In this document: positions 6,405-7,923 of the stretch, piece by piece
Layout: each line of letters opens with the position of its first letter
How positions within the stretch are numbered: position 1 is the first letter of the stretch
Origin: Chloroflexia bacterium
GTDB lineage: Bacteria; Chloroflexota; Chloroflexia; Thermomicrobiales; UBA6265
Direction of reading: 5' to 3'
Length of the DNA stretch: 7,923 bases
Assembly: GCA_013696265.1 (NCBI GenBank)
Contig: JACCYX010000060.1
Coordinates: forward strand, 1 to 7,923
Notes under the pieces: model-generated
What the model was told of the DNA's origin: nothing
Databases searched by the model: none
Seen by the model: the letters and a program-made list of their open reading frames with translations, nothing else
Position numbers and translations under genes: made by a program

Positions 6405-6410
6405 CACCAT
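6392..6410. promoter_or_regulatory. Palindromic operator candidate over the -10 box
   Basis: ATGGTGA (6392-6398) and TCACCAT (6404-6410) are perfect inverted 7-base arms around TAAAG. The palindrome covers the putative -10 hexamer of the LacI-family gene, the right place for repression by steric block. LacI-family sites usually have a central CG and an even length; this one does not. The binding protein may therefore be this LacI homologue or another dimeric repressor. Confidence 0.45.
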
Positions 6411-6436
6411 CAGATAGTGAATCAACGGAGAAGGTT

Positions 6437-7486
6437 ATGGCCGGACGGCGCGTCACCCTCGATGAGGTCGCCAACGCAAGCAACGCATCGTCGGCGACCG
6501 TCTCGCTCGCACTGCGCAACAAGCCGGGCGTGAGCCGGGAAACCCGCGAACGCATCCTCGCCACCGCCCATGCGTTGGGCTACCAGCGCACCATCCGCGC
6601 GGGGCGCGACAACGGCGCGGCGCTGCGCAACATCGCCCTGATCTTCCGCACCTGGAGCGACGGGCCGGAACGAAGTTCGCCCGCCCTCAACCCGTTCTAT
6701 TCGTGGGTGCTGACGGGGGTCCAGGAGGCCGGCAACGACGCCGCCATGAACCTGCTGCTCGGAACGATTCCGGTCGATGCCGAAAACCACCCGCTCGACC
6801 TGCCGGCGGCCATGCTCGGTCAGCCGCTGGACGGTGTCCTGCTGGTGGGATCGCATCGCCGGGAGACCGTCGATCGCATCCTCGACCTGCTGGGGCATCC
6901 GACGCCGCCAGTCGTGCTCGTCGACGCGCTCGACCAGGGCCACGGCCTGGACAGCGTGTCGAGCGACAACCGGGGCGGCGCCTACCGCGCAACGGTCCAC
7001 CTGATCGAGTCGGGACACACGCGGATTGGTTATGTCGGCCCCAGGAGCGAGTGGGATCCGAACTTCGGGCAACGGGTCGCCGGGTTCCGGCGGGCGCTTC
7101 ATGACCACGGGCTGGAACCGGCGGCGTTCCGCGAATACCCCGATGAGGGCGTGGGCCAGACCGGCCTGGATTCGGTCCTGCTCGCGGCCACCGCCAGTTT
7201 CTGCGGGAACGACGATTTCGCGCTCGCCATGCTGCGCGAAGCGGTCGCGCGGGGGATCACGATTCCGGACCAGCATTCCGTGATTGGCTTCGACGACACC
7301 CGGCACTCCCGCGATGCCGCGCCGCCGCTCTCGACCATGGCGGTCGACAAGCTCGCGCTGGGCCGGCTGGCGGTGCAGGCTCTCGAATACCGGATCAAGT
7401 GGCCGGAATCGGCCCCGATCAGCGTCGTCACGGCGGCCCAACTGATTCAGCGTGGATCGGTACGGATGCTGACCAGGGACGAGTAG
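6437..7486 (+). CDS. LacI-family transcriptional repressor
   Basis: The product is 349 residues. The start ATG 6437 has GGAG (6427-6430) six bases upstream; an in-frame GTG at 6386 is rejected because it would lie upstream of the likely transcription start. Residues 6-25 form the N-terminal HTH (V-T-L-D-E-V-A-N-A-S...A-T-V-S-L-A-L), followed by G-V-S-R-E-T-R-E-R-I-L-A-T-A-H-A-L-G-Y at 31-49, typical of LacI/PurR proteins. The periplasmic-binding-like effector domain starts near residue 66 and shows S-D-N-R-G-G-A-Y, H-L-I-E-S-G-H-T-R-I-G-Y-V-G-P, a G-N-D-D helix start and the signature S-V-I-G-F-D-D. The segment before F-C-G-N-D-D is about ten residues shorter than usual, a loop variation. It probably senses a sugar and controls itself and the ABC transporter that begins 64 bases downstream on the same strand. 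The ligand cannot be told from sequence. Confidence 0.93.
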   Translation: MAGRRVTLDEVANASNASSATVSLALRNKPGVSRETRERILATAHALGYQRTIRAGRDNGAALRNIALIFRTWSDGPERSSPALNPFYSWVLTGVQEAGNDAAMNLLLGTIPVDAENHPLDLPAAMLGQPLDGVLLVGSHRRETVDRILDLLGHPTPPVVLVDALDQGHGLDSVSSDNRGGAYRATVHLIESGHTRIGYVGPRSEWDPNFGQRVAGFRRALHDHGLEPAAFREYPDEGVGQTGLDSVLLAATASFCGNDDFALAMLREAVARGITIPDQHSVIGFDDTRHSRDAAPPLSTMAVDKLALGRLAVQALEYRIKWPESAPISVVTAAQLIQRGSVRMLTRDE

Positions 7487-7501
7487 CGAACGCGAACCCA
7501 G

Positions 7502-7526
7502 CCGGACGCATCGCGTCCCGGATTTT
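7502..7526 (+). terminator. Terminator-like hairpin between the LacI gene and the ABC permease
   Basis: CCGGACGC (7502-7509) pairs with GCGTCCCGG (7513-7521) around the loop ATC, with one bulged C, and is followed directly by ATTTT (7522-7526). It begins 15 bases after the LacI stop codon. The T-run is short, so termination may be partial, which would let the regulator be made at a different level from the transporter. Confidence 0.45.
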
Positions 7527-7550
7527 GGGTAACACCAGGGGAGAGTCCGC

Positions 7551-7923
7551 ATGGCGGTACAGGCACACGACGCCGGGGTCACAACCGCGAGCAATGGAAC
7601 ACACCGGCCGGCGTTGCCCGCCTATCGGAAACCAACGCGGGGCAGGACCCTCCTGAAACGGATCTGGCGCGAGCGCCTGATGTACCTGCTGATCCTGCCG
7701 GGCGTCTTCTACTACGCCGTCTTCAACTACCTGCCGTTGATCGGCAACGTCGTCGCCTTCCAGGACTGGAGCCCGTTCCGGGCGTCCCAGGAAGGACCGA
7801 TCCAGGGCTTCTTCGTCGGCCCGTGGGTCGGGCTGGCCAACTTCAGGGATATGGTCAGCGATCCAGACTTCCTGAGGGCGCTGACCAACACGGTCCAGAT
7901 CGAAATTCTCCTGCTGATGTTCG
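7551..7923 (+). CDS. ABC sugar transporter permease, LplB/YteP type (N-terminal part, cut by window end)
   Basis: The frame is open from ATG 7551 to the window edge, giving 124 complete codons. AGGGGAG (7537-7543) lies seven bases upstream as a strong ribosome site. After a ~40-residue polar, basic N-terminus, the first membrane helix (~43-63) carries L-I-L-P-G-V-F-Y-Y-A-V-F-N-Y-L-P, followed by A-F-Q-D-W-S-P-F-R at 69-77, P-W-V-G-L-A-N-F at 91-98 and a second helix starting near N113-T. This matches the LplB/YteP permeases of the CUT1 branch, which import oligosaccharides from plant or microbial polysaccharides with a lipoprotein binding subunit and a second permease. Those partners would be expected just downstream, outside the window. 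Its place behind a LacI gene suggests substrate-induced expression. The specific substrate is unknown. Confidence 0.88.
   Translation, partial: MAVQAHDAGVTTASNGTHRPALPAYRKPTRGRTLLKRIWRERLMYLLILPGVFYYAVFNYLPLIGNVVAFQDWSPFRASQEGPIQGFFVGPWVGLANFRDMVSDPDFLRALTNTVQIEILLLMF

Noticed and set aside
6386..6436. GTG start giving 17 extra residues on the LacI protein
   Set aside because: It would lie upstream of the probable transcription start and lacks a ribosome site; ATG 6437 has GGAG at proper spacing and gives the usual short lead before the HTH.
6422..7594. A 390-codon open frame on the - strand across the LacI gene
   Set aside because: It is antisense to a well-supported LacI protein and has no recognisable domain or ribosome site.

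Overview
The window is GC-rich (only a ~100-base stretch near 6340-6436 is AT-rich) and gene-dense, and fits a Gram-positive-type or Chloroflexota bacterium. My best guess is a Thermomicrobia-like Chloroflexota. The basis is gene style (GT39-type membrane protein, rSAM/selenodomain-associated transferase, ECF sigma factors, LacI plus LplB-type transporter), high GC and a GTCATTCCGAG-type interspersed hairpin repeat. That placement is inference; no rRNA or marker gene is present.

Region 1 (1-4024, + strand) looks like an envelope-polysaccharide or glycolipid cluster. It holds the C-terminal 400 residues of a multi-spanning GT39/PMT-like glycosyltransferase, then a 29-bp-arm inverted repeat. 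After that come three tightly coupled genes: an NAD-dependent sugar epimerase of the dTDP-L-rhamnose 4-epimerase-like type with a Cys/His insertion, a family 2 glycosyltransferase of the dolichyl-phosphate-mannose-synthase type, and a DUF2064/TIGR04282-type GT-A transferase. The last three overlap by 4 bases at each junction and are probably one transcript.

Region 2 (4219-5772, - strand) is the most notable part. An ECF sigma factor is followed, 3 bases after its stop codon, by a gene encoding a fusion. The N-terminal part carries a zinc-binding anti-sigma (ZAS) signature, C-x25-H-x3-C-x2-C. The C-terminal part is a complete O6-alkylguanine-DNA alkyltransferase with an intact PCHRV active site. 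This suggests an Ada-like alkylation-damage switch built on a sigma/anti-sigma pair. The two genes are convergent with Region 1.

Region 3 (5773-6436) is a long divergent intergenic stretch with no convincing gene. Its right end holds an AT-rich promoter zone with a palindrome over the likely -10 box of the next gene.

Region 4 (6437-7923, + strand) holds a LacI-family repressor, a terminator-like hairpin, and the start of an LplB/YteP-type ABC sugar permease cut by the window edge. This is the usual layout of a carbohydrate-uptake operon headed by its own regulator.
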